Source: Archegozetes longisetosus
Taxonomy: Eukaryota > Arthropoda > Arachnida > Sarcoptiformes > Trhypochthoniidae
Reading direction: 5' to 3'
DNA length: 64,000 nucleotides
Assembly (NCBI GenBank): GCA_018873245.2
Contig: JAEMBT020000008.1
Coordinates: forward strand, 10,949,172-11,013,171
Positions 25,436 to 37,208 of this stretch are shown one piece after another. Each line of letters opens with the position of its first letter. Within the stretch, counting starts at the first letter, position 1. A program made the position numbers and the translations under genes. The notes below the pieces were generated by a model. The model did not search any database and was not told the origin of the DNA. It worked only from the letters and a program-made list of their open reading frames with translations.

Positions 25436-26179
25436 ATTAATATAATACTTGTTGTGGGGCACCTAAATTTCTGAGAATTGATTTTGGAAAACTTATTCCT
25501 TAATCTCTAACTAATGTCACACTAGTTATATGCATTCAACAAATATTGACTATAAAACACTAAACTATAAAACTAAAAAAACTATAAAACAAAAGCATTT
25601 TAAATTAGAAACATCTACTCAAGACACTTGCTTGGTGCGTCATATCACTGCCCTATGTATATAATTCTTTTCCAACAACAAGACAAGTCGTCGTTCTATT
25701 ATTATAAAAAAAAACTGCTCAAGCTTATTCTTCTCAATAAGATTTACAATTTTTAGGCGTACGCATTTCATTTTGTACTTATTTTTGCTATGGAGCTCAA
25801 CACTAAGTGTTAAAGAGACTACACTTATATTTAAAGCAATGTTTTATCAAGATACAAAAATAAACGAAAATGTTTGTTCTGAAAATCGAGATTAACTGCT
25901 TAATCTTTGGATGTTGAATGAATAAAAACATAAGAATGTTGAAAATGACAAAATAGGGTGAATTCAACAATCTTTTCGAAGTAACAATGAATACATTTCA
26001 TTCACTTCGTGTCAATAAGCTTTTGCTTCTTATAGTTTGAATTTAGCATAGAATATCTTGCTTTTGTAATTTCTGTTGGATTTTTGACCTGAGAGTATTC
26101 TGTTGATATAATAAGAGAATTGGATTTTGGAATTACTTTTTATCCTTAAGCATTAATTTTCCTCAAAATTAATCTCTTA

Positions 26180-26800
26180 TAACCTCAGAGTAAGTTCAAT
26201 CTTGAATCTAATACAAAAGCAAAACAAGCTGTGATTGTTTGTCTTACGTAAATCATACTATTTGAGTGTTTTCTTAATTTGTTTTGAACTTTTTTAGTCA
26301 ATTTGTCCTTAAATGTGAAAGAAGTGGTAACAAAACAGTTGCTTGAATATCCTTGACCCGACAATAAAGTTGTAGTTTCATAAAAGCGTCTTAGGAATTC
26401 ATATATTTAACATTTTTTTCATATCATCTAAACTCGTTATCTTCAACAGACATGATTTCATTTTTTATATTCTTTGAGCTTCATAGAATATAAAATCTTG
26501 AATTCCATCAGATATTTACAAAATTCTGACACAAAAACTTCGCTGTTCTTCATATGACTCTAGTATTTATGCTTTTCAAGGCTTATCATTTTGCAACTTT
26601 AATAGAATGAACTCGAATTCTTTAATGCTATCATTAATATTTTGCTTAATATATGAGCTAAATATGTAATATAACAAAGTTCAAATCAATCTTCAGAGTG
26701 TTAATTGAGAAGTTTGACTCTTCTATATTGTTCGTTGCATCATCTGATGTAATGGAAACGATTCTATTGATTTTCTGTATATAGGTTTACTGTATATAGT
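26180..26800 (-). pseudogene. hAT transposase fossil
   Basis: No long open frame exists here. The minus strand carries ordered pieces that match the hAT transposase core: VSITSDDATNN (the usual ..TDNASNN site) near 26745-26780; an AHILSKI piece matching the conserved His-Ile-Leu region; FYETTTLLSGQGY near 26355-26390, matching the ..T..LSG..YPT block; and FAFVLDSRLNLL near 26210-26235, matching the LDPRFK block. Order and spacing are right for the family. Several frame changes and stops lie between pieces, so it is dead. Upstream (26800-26890) TGHLLRFHI may be the earlier GHfl..H region. Termini not found. Confidence 0.6.
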
Positions 26801-27030
26801 TTAAGTAAATATGAAATCTAAGTAAATGTCCAGTAACATTTTTTTCTATCAACATCAAATTACCATTAATTTGATGAAGCTACTTTATAAAGGTTCAACA
26901 AACTTAAATGTTCGAGCTTGAACCTTGAGTCGAGAAATACCCTTAAGTTTAGCCTAGTTCAGGCTAGCTTACGTCGATTATTGCATATAAATACGTATAT
27001 ATAACCTTTTAAAGACATTTGAGAAGCAGT

Positions 27031-27390
27031 AAACATAGCCCAGGAATTATTTAGACAAGTGTTTAGATGTCTTCTGAGCGCAAACTCTGTTAAATATTAC
27101 CTAAGAGTTAGTCAAATAATTAAATACAAACATTTTCAACTCCTCTCTGATTAACGTTAGATCATAATTTAATTTTTAAACGAGAAATATAAACTATAAA
27201 GACATGGTAGTTATTTGAACTAAAATACACAAAACTATAAATTAAAGGTTTTGCATAATCAATTTTGCAAGACTTGTATTTGTTTAGGTTTATACAAATA
27301 CTGACTTATTATTAAGAGTCTATATTTAAATAATCAAACTATTATTCCGTTAATATGACAAATTTAGTGAATAATATCCGGGCTATGTTT
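27031..27390. mobile_element. MITE family B, copy 1
   Basis: The ends are AAACATAGCCCAGGAATTAT and, reverse-complemented on the right, AAACATAGCCCGGATATTAT. The same sequence occurs in the same orientation at 34868-35209, at roughly three-quarters identity. Non-coding, about 360 bp. Confidence 0.7.
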
Positions 27391-27500
27391 AAATTAGTAG
27401 CCTCTCATTTGTTAAAAGGAGATTATTTTTAAAGGAGAAGTACCTAAACAATGTTTGACTTTCCATTTAAATTCTAATTTTCCATTGACATATGTATATA

Positions 27501-28035
27501 CACTCGATTACACGGCCAACTAGGACGCTTTAAAGCTTGATAGCTCTTGAACGGATAATCGGATTTCAAAATGGTTTTCACTAAATTGTAACTGGATAAT
27601 GTTGAAATTGTTTGATATACTATTCGTTAAAATATTCACAAAGGTTGCAAAGTTATAGCAATTCTAGTAAAAACTTAATTTTCCATTAGAAGTAATGGTA
27701 TATGTGTATGGCATAGACTAATTGAAAGTAGTTTTTGGATATTTTCTGTTTGTTTATGTTTGGAAAACAATCGGTTAACAATTGATTGTATACTAAATTT
27801 GTTTTAAAATGCCATTAAGTGTTGCCGAACGGGAACTAAAGTTCCGGAAATTAATGTTTGATTTTTTAATTTTTGTTTCATTATTTTATAACCCTGGTGA
27901 ATATTTTAACGAATTGTATATCAAACATTTCCTACATTATCCAGCCACAATTCAGTGAAAACCATTTGAAAATTGGATTATCCGTTCAAGTGCTATCAAG
28001 CTTTAAAGCGTCCTAGTTGGCCGTGTAATCGAGTG
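27501..28035. mobile_element. 535-bp MITE with TA target duplication
   Basis: Inverted arms of about 140 bp start CACTCGATTACACGGCCAAC. TA flanks both ends (27499-27500 and 28036-28037), which fits the Tc1/mariner superfamily. The centre is unrelated AT-rich DNA with no transposase. Confidence 0.75.
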
Positions 28036-28411
28036 TATCATTAATTATACTAATAGGGTATAAATTGAATGACTGAACATAGTCCTAAAAAGAGACTAGC
28101 TCGATATAAGTCCTTTAATCTCCAGCTTTTAATTATCAAGTTTTGCCTAGTTAGGAGAAGCAAATATTATTTTAAGTTTAAATCACTGAAATTGATTAAA
28201 AATGCAGAAAAGCTTTGGTGCTTTTAAAATGATTTATATTTGCTCAAAACTCATTTCTATTTGAATGTCACTACTCATCTACTCTACTCTATAGCCTAGT
28301 TATTTCTGTTCAGAACTTTAGTGATATGTATATATCTATTCTACAGAATCTTTACAAAAGAACTATTGTTACAAACTCAAAGAAATATTTTTTGTGAATT
28401 TTTCCTAAGAG

Positions 28412-28600
28412 TTACAATACGGTTTCAGACTTATTTAATATTAATAATAAATTATAAAAACCTAATTTTCCAAATGAGTTTTTAGTCTCAAAATAATTTG
28501 AAATTTCACAACATATAAGAGATCCTAAAATTTGAACAATACTTGTTTGAGTTATGGCATTGTTTGATGTGGAATGGCTGACATAAAGCACTCTTTTCAA
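28412..28600 (-). pseudogene. Possible LINE reverse-transcriptase fragment
   Basis: A 62-codon frame contains ISNYFETKNSFGKLGFYNLL. This resembles the ..FET..GLRQGD.LS.LLFN.. block of non-LTR retrotransposon reverse transcriptases, but the RQGD centre is degenerate. Nothing before or after it supports a longer element. Identification is tentative. Confidence 0.3.
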
Positions 28601-30245
28601 TAATATAGTAATTATTCACTGCTAATAAATTTGGTATGTTTTGATGAAATGACAAAAACTTAATACTTAAATCTTTATATTGATTCAGAAACTTAACTTT
28701 ACGATTAAGCTATAAATTTTCATCACCAATTTATGCAATTACAATAGCTCTAAAAGCTTATTATAATCATTATTTTAGTTTGTTCTGAAAATTCATCTAA
28801 GTCTTGTATACGAGAAAAAATTGAATTTTTTGTCCCAAAGTTCATCCTATAATCTTCACTCTACCAGGCAAATTTTAAATTCCAGAATCCCCAATGAATC
28901 CCTAAAGTATAAATTAAAAATGAAAATTTAATTATTTTTAAAGCAATCTCAGCTTAACATGTTTCATATTTACAAATAATAAAGAAGGTTTAACTCAGAT
29001 AAGCCGCTTAAAAATCTTTATTTAAAATATTCTATACGTTGAGCTAGCTTTTATATACCCAAATAGCAGTCTCACGAGAAACTTATTTTATTGATTTCAT
29101 ATAGAGTAAGTTCAAGTAAATTTGCATTTATTATACAATGTATTCTTTAGATAACTAAGTGAACAAGTTTTGAACAAATCCCAGCTCAATATTTTAAAAA
29201 TAACATTTTTATACTTGTATCAAATTTTTATTAGTTTTAAAACCTGTAATATGTAAGATGTAAATACAAAGGTTAAACATAATTGTTGTTGCTTTCAATT
29301 TATAGATAATTTTTATTCTTAGTTTAACTGTAATAACTCATATGATGAAAAGCTTTAGTAAGAGTAATGATATGTAGTGAAAATTATTTACAAAATGTTT
29401 GGTATTTACTTAAATCTACTATTCTTAAATTTTTTATTAAACAAACCACTTGAGTAAGCAGATTTATTATCAGTTTATAACTTGATTAACGTTTGGTAAA
29501 TAGCATTATTTGTAGTAAAAGTCGATTTTCAAAACCTTAACATGAGGCTGTTCAAAGTCTTATATACAAAATATTTTTTCCAACTAAGTAATCATAATGC
29601 ATTTGTTCCTAATCTATTTTGGTTTCTTTCCAAAATGCGTCACACTAACTTTTGCTTTTCGACTAGAACCGAAGATATATAATTAATTCTTTTTCACAGA
29701 AAACTTCGTAATCATTAGTGGGTATCTGAAGAAATATATTTTTAATAGCAACAAGTTTAAAGCCTCCCAAAAAGCCCTTATCGGTCTCTACGGGAATCCT
29801 AACGAAGTAAACGTTAACTGAATTTTTGTATGCAGAAAAAGTCTTTGAGCTTAAGAACTTGAAAGAGTTAACTGAGCAGCTTAGATCGCTCTCTCAGTTA
29901 ATACATTTGATTATTTTCGTCAATTCGAACAAATAGTAGATTAATTTATTTCATTTGAAAGTAATTTATGGAGAGATTTGATACTGAATTTTAACATTAA
30001 TTTAATTACAAGCTTTTCTGAACTTTAAAAAGAATGTTATCTCATCCCGATTTTGTTACTGGAGTCTAGCTGGAAATATTTATGCTTTGGTAAATAGTTA
30101 CTTTATTTAATTGGATGCATTGTATAGAAGTGTATATACAAAAATACAATGAGTGTGGAAAACAATAAACTCCCTAAAGACAAAAGCTGATAACTTCGAA
30201 TCTAATTTATTTATTGAAGTGAAATTTTTTACAAAATAAAGAAAA
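28601..30245. other. Gene-free stretch
   Basis: No coding region or clear repeat was recognised. ATCAGTTTATAACTTGATTA near 29470 resembles sequence near 15400, perhaps a remnant of an unrecognised dispersed repeat. Confidence 0.45.
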
Positions 30246-30280
30246 AAGACGGAAGCTTAAGACAAAATGAACCCGATATG

Positions 30281-30530
30281 CTAACCACTCTGATTATGGG
30301 TGTGCTGCAGACGAATTTTAAGATTATCGATCACATTACTAAGAACCTCAGTTGAAATCTCAGTTTCAATTGTGATTGTTTTTTCGAGTTGTTCAATTGT
30401 TAGAGGATTTGTAGCATAGACTTTATCATTAAGATATCCCCGTAAATAATAATCACATGGATTAAAATCAGGGGAGCAAGGGGGCCAATCGATACAAACA
30501 TCAACGTTTTGAACAATATCAAAGCAATAA
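30281..30530 (-). pseudogene. Mariner/Tc1-superfamily transposase C-terminal fragment
   Basis: The minus strand encodes a C-terminal DDE piece: WPPCSPDFNPCDYYLRGYL, which carries the third catalytic Asp, followed by a helical tail (NPLTIEQLEKTI). This matches the WPPRSPDLTPLDFFLWG block of mariner-type transposases common in arthropods. The frame is broken just upstream, where EYFDEQII continues the family in another frame, and a stop falls before the usual end. The N-terminal two-thirds is missing. Confidence 0.7.
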
Positions 30531-30994
30531 TTTGTTCATCGAAATATTCATTAATAAACAAAAGCACATGATATTAAAATAAACTTCTAATTATTCTAAA
30601 AGGTGTAGCTGAGTTTTAAAACTCAAAAACTTGAGATAAAAAAGTTACAGGGAAACTTTTAAGTATCTTTTAAGAAAATTTTCGTAATTATGTTGTCGTA
30701 AAAGGTCACTTATTCTTCACATTTCACTCAATCTTTTAATGAAATTTGCGATTCATTCTAAAGTTTCAATGAGACAGTACTCAAAGTATAGTTCCCATTA
30801 TATTCAAGATTTATATTATAAGAGGTCTTATCATTACTTTCTATTTGAAAATCTAAAATATTCTGAGAAATGAAAGTACGTATAATAAGATAGAAAATAA
30901 AGAATAAATCTTTTTGAGAGTCTCGAATACAGACAAATAAGAAACTTATTCACAAAAATGTATGATATATATAATATGATAATATATATATATA

Positions 30995-31207
30995 TTGTGC
31001 ATTGGGATAAAAGTCGGCATAGTAAAGGTATTAGCTTTGATGCAAATAGCAAACTTAAAGTTTGATGCAGTGCAGGAAATACTTTAGAACTCCGTAAACT
31101 AAACTATTATTCATAACTGGTCTTTCCTGCCTTGCATCAAACTTTAAGTTTGTTATTTGCATTAGAGCCAACACCTTTACTATGTCGATTTTTATCCCAA
31201 TGCACGA
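30995..31207. mobile_element. 213-bp palindromic MITE
   Basis: The arms of about 85 bp are close inverted copies. The ends read TTGTGCATTGGGATAAAA on the left and TCGTGCATTGGGATAAAA from the right. TA flanks both ends (30993-30994 and 31208-31209), so a Tc1/mariner-type MITE is likely. It sits next to the downstream edge of the receptor pseudogene. Confidence 0.75.
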
Positions 31208-31285
31208 TACAGCTATTTATTACACCTTGTATTTAAAAAATCATTAGTTTGCGTTTGAAATTTTAATTTTCGATTTAAATTGAGT

Positions 31286-32299
31286 TCAAATAGAATCAAT
31301 AACTTGATTGTAATCTTTCTCTTTGAACATTTTAACACTTCTTTCAAGAACTTTCATCTCAATAAAACAAATTCCGTCGATTTCAAATTTATTCCAATTA
31401 TTCAGATTTGAAATCAACTCTTTTTCAGCTTCACGTTTCTTAAACTCTGAACACATCGACCATAAAAAGTGTGTTATGGACAAAATCAGATGAATAATAC
31501 TAAAACAATTAAAGTTAAAATTATAATTTGGTACATAAAACAAGGAATAAATCATTATTATGGAAATGGCAAAAGTGTCGATATATATAAAATACTTAAC
31601 AAAACTAATGTTTTCTTAAAGTAAGTCTTAAACTCAACCAGTTTTAAAACAGTTCTTTGTGTTAGTATCAAAACATTTCTATCGGGTTTACTAATTTTTC
31701 TTTTCAATTTAATATCAAACTTCTTAACAATACTCATATACCTGTCATTAAATTCTTTATAAATCAGTTGAAGTAAAGTTGACCACAAATGCTCAATGAC
31801 TAAAGAATGTTTGAAATTTTTGGTTTATAGGTAGAGATTACTGTTTGTCAGTCAGCTCTTAATAAAGTTTAACGAAGTATGAATTGCAAAAATAGATAGC
31901 TGTACAAAAACCAGACATTAAAATAATGAATATGATCTAAATGATAGAAGAGAATGAGTGATTGTCTACTTCGATGAAACTTTTGGTTTGATAGTCTATC
32001 ACTCTGCCGAACAGTTGAAAGATTTTCGATGACTTAGATTTAATTATTATGAAAGATATGAGTTTTGAAGCGAATGTTATTGAACACGCTATTTTCAATA
32101 TGAGAATACGTAGAGTATAATCAAAGTTGATGAGTACAGTTATCTGAAGAACTATCAATGAAAATGTGGCTAACTTTGAACCAGTTAAAACACTTGAGAT
32201 CCATTTATTATTACAGTTAATTCCAAAAAGCGTCGACAAGTAGCGAATCATTTTTTGACAAAATAAGACTAATAAGAGACTCAAAACATATGTCGACAA
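31286..32299 (-). pseudogene. Gustatory-receptor-like pseudogene
   Basis: This is a second copy of the receptor at 18388-19356, on the same strand. Three separate open pieces (about 120, 76 and 89 codons) cover the same protein in order, with at least two frame breaks between them (near 31800-31936 and near 31558-31600). The homologous block extends beyond the coding part, roughly 31245-32450 against 18340-19565. The last 85 residues are identical to the other copy and the DNA there matches exactly for about 299 bp, while the rest differs at roughly one base in ten. As in the other copy, no seventh membrane helix is seen. Confidence 0.75.
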
Positions 32300-32792
32300 A
32301 ACTTAAGCTACATTCTTGCGGATCTGTTGCCTAATCATGTCACTGAATGATAAACCAACGATGTTTCAATGTTTGATATTCTCAATTTAATATTGCTTTT
32401 AAAGCGCAAACTCATGAGTGTGCTCATCAAAAGTACTTGTTCATAATAGAACACTCTATTTTTGAGTTATCCGTTTCTTTTTACTGTATTTCTTGGAATC
32501 AGATTCCATTATCTCTTTTTGGATAAACCATAGTAACCACCACAGAATGAACTTTTCCAGATGCAAAACTTGAAATTTTGTCCAAAATTTGTACCAAAAA
32601 CAGTAGAATTTCTTGACCAAATTTCTAGAGAAAGTCTAAAATATTTGAATGACTAACAATTTGTTTGCAACATATTATGGGCTAGACTTTAGAGAATGTG
32701 AATGTATGTGTTCCTGATGTCTTAATAAGATTAATCACAAATCGCTAGACGCGTCTCGACTACACGGATTAAATGAGGTTATGCTTAAGATC

Positions 32793-33310
32793 ATCTGTGG
32801 TCAACTCGAAAATTCGATCTTTATTAACCTAATTTGTGGAATTTTAAGTTTATATGACAGGTAAAATGAGACAATTTATACTGATTCGAGTATGATAAAC
32901 CTTAAAATCATTTGAAGATTACTTTTTACCTCTAATTATTCAATTCCAATAGTCGTTTTAACCAAAATATATAATTTTTTAAACTTACAAATATGACGAA
33001 ACGAGAATAAATATATTTTGAAAGTTAAGATAATTTATCCTTTTAGAAGGCGAATCGTCTAAAATAAAAGTCTATTAGTGTTAGCAAAGATGGCAGGGAT
33101 CGAGTGCTCGAAGGTTTCGAGTATTCTGTCAGAGATCAAAAATTAGGTGCAAGTGACTCGAAGAGACTACTGAAGTAATTTCATCATTGAACTTATTCTC
33201 GATGCCTTCTGATTGTTTCATTATACATATCATATGAAGATAAAGCTGAAATTCGACACATTGGATTGAAAAGATCGAATTTTCAAGTTAACCTCAGATG
33301 ACCTCACATT
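32793..33310. repeat. Degenerate inverted repeat
   Basis: About 37 bp at 32793-32830 (CAACTCGAAAATTCGATCTT) pairs with 33275-33310 inverted. Weaker matches extend outward (AGACGCGTCTCGAC against its complement). Possible old MITE. Confidence 0.45.
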
Positions 33311-33809
33311 TGGTCTCGATCAACTCTTATTGTCAAGACGAGTCTAACTATTATGATTTATCCTACCTCGACTTCAAGAACAAACTCGTCTACGTTCACT
33401 AAAGTCCAGCTGAACAGTCTATTAACTTATTTCGATATTTATTTAACGGAAGAACCAGTGAATTTGATACAAAGTATTTCTATTTAAAGTTTACAATATA
33501 TATAGGCATATAAGTTTACCGATAAAAGACATTTGAAGTTAAAGCACTCATTAACAGCTTATATTCTCAATCCCTATACCATCAATTTCTCTCTTCTGAA
33601 CTGAACTTCGATAAAATTCAAATCAAGTTCAAATGAGATAATATCCCAACAAAAATTTTAAATCTACTCCTGATTTTAAAAATGAATTAAATTTCGAACA
33701 ATAGTGTGAAGGCTAAACGTTATATAAATTTCAAGGTATCAAATATATAGGTATGAATATTTTTTATTTTATTAATATTTATCGGACTCATTTATGTGCT
33801 GTGAATTAA

Positions 33810-34799
33810 TCAATTCATAGTTTGAAAGCCTGGTATTGGAATAACAGCGTCTTCAAGTTGAGTCACTAGATCTTTAAGACATCCAAAATAACAATTTTGA
33901 TGAACTTCCGATCTTATCGTGCCATCAGGCAGTTTATCGAATGTCATCAGTTCATGTCTTCTCATATTCTGACCGACCGGTGCGATAAGTCTTCCACCAA
34001 CTTTCAATTGATCTAGTATTGTTTGTGGAACTTCAGCAACAGCTCCGCCGATATTTATAACATCATATGGAGCGCACGAGGAATAACCATTCCGCCCATC
34101 GCCAACAACAAACGTGACTTTATTTATCAAATCCGGAAAGTTATTTCTAACATTTTCTGATGATATCTTAATCAGTCGTTTTAAGTGATCGATACCTATG
34201 ACTTTTCCATTTACACCAATAATTTTTGCCATACCTTTTATAGTGAGAAAGAGTTTTTATATTTTTGTATACGTTGTAAAAATATAATTTTTCCGAATAT
34301 CTTAATTATGGTTATTTTCATTCAAATGAAATTCTATTCTATTTTCAGATCTATAGCTCTTCCATACCTATTGCTTACAGGTATTCATAAGACTAAGTTC
34401 TTAATTTTAGAACCTTTCTTCGTTAACTATGATAAATAAAATGTTTCATACGAAGTCTGCGATTATTTTATATGTTAAGCTAAGTTTAAGGCATGAATTT
34501 CGGATCGAGAGAGAGAGAGAGAGAGAGAGCCATACATATAGCTAAATATCCACTTCCAGATCCGATATCAAGAACTACTGAGTCATTCTCCAAGTGATCT
34601 TTCAGCAGTTCTAGAATTAATGCGTGAATATGTGGTGCACTTATTGTTGATCCAAAACCAATATTCTTCGGTTCATCACTGTATGGATCAGAGGAACAAA
34701 ACAGTTTTCTGTCTACAGAAAGCAATGCTGTTGCAACACTTGAACTTTTCAACATTCCTTTCGCTTTCAGGGTTTCGACTAATAGTGCTTGTTTATTAC
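33810..34799 (-). CDS. Protein-L-isoaspartate(D-aspartate) O-methyltransferase
   Basis: This enzyme moves a methyl group from S-adenosylmethionine to L-isoaspartyl residues in aged proteins, starting their repair in the cytosol (EC 2.1.1.77). Two exons are clear: 34799-34536 and 34234-33810, separated by a 301-bp intron (34535-34235) holding a GA repeat. Landmarks from the Met at 34755 are GSTISAPHIHA (about 35-45), the AdoMet-binding VLDIGSGSGYLA (about 61-72), GKVIGID, VVGDGRNGY, and the C-terminal GGRLIAPVG. From that Met the product is 214 residues. The frame continues upstream through NKQALLVETLKAKG, matching the family N-terminus, to a probable acceptor near 34800-34810, so a short 5' exon with the true start is missing from this annotation. 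AATAAA on the minus strand near 33764 could serve polyadenylation. The family averages about 227 residues. Confidence 0.9.
34506..34529. repeat. (GA)n microsatellite in the methyltransferase intron
   Basis: Twelve GA units lie directly inside the 5' end of the intron; on the gene strand the donor GTATGG is followed by (CT)n. Confidence 0.95.
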
Positions 34800-34867
34800 C
34801 TGTTTCTGAGTTTTGAGGTTAAATAAAAGTGAAATTTTCATAAGTCATGCAAATAAAGAGGAGCAAT

Positions 34868-35209
34868 GCAAACATAGCCATGATATTATTTAGATAAATG
34901 TTAAGATATCTACTGAGTGCAAAGCCTGTTAATTGCTTTATACTTTGAAGTTAGCCAAATAATTAAACGAATGTACTTTTCAACATATCTTCAGTTAGTA
35001 TTAAATGATAATTTAACCTTTAATCAAAATTGTAGTCTATAAAAACATGACAGTTATTCGAACTAAAGTACACAAAAGTATAACTTAAAAATTTTGAATA
35101 ATCTATTTTACCAAAGTTGTCGTATTTGTTAAAGATTATATAAATGCTGTTTTCGTATTAGGAGTCAGTTAATGTGACGAAATTTAATAAATAATATCCG
35201 AGCATGTTT
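34868..35209. mobile_element. MITE family B, copy 2
   Basis: Direct-orientation relative of 27031-27390, with ends AACATAGCCATGATATTATT and ATATCCGAGCATGTT. It lies between the methyltransferase gene and the first RING gene, where any 5' exon of the former or 3' exon of the latter would have to lie or be interrupted. Confidence 0.7.
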
Positions 35210-35369
35210 TCATTAAATACCTCTCAAATACCTTTTAGTTTCCAATTAAATCTATCCAATTTAATCAATTGTGAAACCTTTGAATTTTTATCTGTTTTTA
35301 AAGTCGGAGCAAAAATAGAGAATTATGTTTATATATATTAATAAAATTAATATTTTATTCTTATCATAC

Positions 35370-35955
35370 CTGAGCAATGAGCTGATAAGCTTTCAATCTC
35401 TTGCTTTAATGCAGTCACTTCGTCGCAGTTTATCGATAGTATGGTTTGTAGATTTTCAACACATTTTTCTAGTTGTGATACCCTAGAAGTCAGAATCTTT
35501 AAATCTTTTTCGTACTCAATATGTACGAACTTCATAAATTGAAAACAATTATGATTTTTCTCATCGATTTTATTAATCAAAGCACCGCATCCATTATTGC
35601 ATTCATATTTTACACTGGGGTTGAATCTACATATATTTTCATGACTTTTAACGTCCATAATTTGGCACAACATTTCACATCCATTAGGCTCATACTCACA
35701 TTTCAACTCAAGTTTTGAATAATAGTTACGGAAAAATCTCGAGGGTTCACATAATTGAGATCTATCTAAGGGTCTTCTATCGACAGGGCATGAACTTTCT
35801 TCTTGTAACCACTCATTAATACATATTTTGCAAAAAACATGTTCACAATAGGTAGCGATCGGGTCTTCAATAATATATCGACATATTAAACACCGAAAGT
35901 CTTCATCAACGCTACAGTCAAAACGATTTTCGTCGAAACCCATTTTGACATTCAC
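35370..35955 (-). CDS. NRDP1/RNF41-like RING finger protein, first exon(s)
   Basis: Probable E3 ubiquitin ligase. The RING is of the C3HC3D type seen in NRDP1: Cys22, Cys25, Cys37, His39, Cys42, Cys45, Cys56 and Asp59 (from the first Met). It is followed by a TRAF/SIAH-type Cys/His zinc region (about 85-135) and a coiled coil (about 140-190). The family start is M-G-[FY]-D, so Met5 (position 35943) is the likely initiator. The open frame ends at 35347, but a strong donor CAG/GTATGA at 35370/35369 suggests the coding continues in another exon. NRDP1 proteins are about 317 residues with a C-terminal substrate-binding domain, which I could not find here. A possible next exon begins after AAACAG near 35302 but has no recognisable domain. 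The second copy at 42.3-42.9 kb has the same layout and donor phase. Confidence 0.75.
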
Positions 35956-36178
35956 TCATTCATAGCAAAACCTAATATGATTCTTTTAACTAGCCTGTTA
36001 TGTATCTAACGTGAAAAATAGACGTATTTAACATACTGAGATCATAAGTTTTTTGAATTTATCTACTTCTAAGTGATCACGTACACCAGCTATATCTGAA
36101 TTATGTAAAAAAGTAGTTGCTTATCCTTATGCCATAAATTTGGAAACAAAACCTCCATAATGTTAACGATTATAAATA

Positions 36179-36683
36179 CAGGGTGCTTTTTAAGTACTGA
36201 AATTTTTGAAAATTCAATAACTTTTAAACCAGTAGAGATAATTCTATGAAATAAAAAGTATTTTATTCAGAAGAGTATGACATTAATTAATTAGGTTTTC
36301 AAAATGTTTGCTTTCAATCGTAACCAAGTGTTGTAGTCGAGTTAAAATATTGTCAATTGCGTGATGTCTTGTCTCCACTGTTATGGATCCAATAAAAATA
36401 CAGGGTGCTTTTTAAGTAGCAAAATTTTTGAGAATCTCGAGGCACTCAGGGAACGCATCACAGAAGCTATTGGATCCTTAACAGAGGAGAAAAAACAGCA
36501 CGCAATTGACAATTTTTTAACTTGACTACAACACTTGGTTACGATTGAAAGCAAACATTTTGAAAACCTGATTAATTAATGCCATACTTTTCTGAATAAA
36601 ATACTTTTTATTTCATAGAATTATCTCTACTGGTTTAAAAGTTATTGAATTTTCAAAAATTTTGTTACTTAAAAAGCACCCTG
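36179..36683. mobile_element. Head-to-head pair of internally deleted mariner elements
   Basis: Both outer ends are CAGGGTGCTTTTTAAGTA-type termini, flanked by TA (36177-36178 and 36684-36685). The right half (36401-36683, 283 bp) is a mini-element: a 5' terminus of about 40 bp (preceded by TA at 36399-36400) fused to the last part of a transposase gene (LRERITEAIGSLTEEKKQHA, then HFENLIN and a stop) and the 3' terminus. The left half (36179-36398) is an inverted copy of that 3' end with the same coding tail, but it lacks its own 5' terminus. Tc1/mariner superfamily; not autonomous. Confidence 0.75.
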
Positions 36684-37208
36684 TAATAACTAAACTAGCT
36701 TATTTGAAAAATATGCGACGCAACCTCATTTATTTTTGCATTGAGAATCCAATTCCGGGTTCTTGAAAATAAAAATGAAAATTGCTTTTATTATTAAGCT
36801 AAAGTAAAACGAAGTGATAATACGATAAGTTAAAGAATTAATAGTTGTCATAAATACTGCTATCTGTTCACCAAATCATGGGACAGAAAAATATTGACCA
36901 AAATTTTGAAATTTGATTTACTTTTACTAACATAAAGTTAATTTAACAAAAAATAGAAAAATAGAGATCTTTAAATCAATTTCAAAAATCATTCTTTCTA
37001 AACTTTTTCTCATGAAATTTCTAAGTTTTGGTGTTTACAGTAAAGCCAACACTTTTACTGCTCCAGTTTTTATTACAAGTCACAGTATTTGTACAGTCAT
37101 ATAGTTTTTATGCATATGCTCCATGATAATGGGCAACGGCCTATCAAATGATGATAAAAATAAGCAGTTCTTTTCAATACATCTTTTTATTTTTCTTTAA
37201 TAGAATTT

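Noticed and set aside
34856-34898. Minus-strand ATG followed by a signal-peptide-like run (MAMFALLLFICM) as the first exon of the methyltransferase
   Set aside because: It ends in a stop, lies at the edge of a MITE, and the family has no signal peptide.
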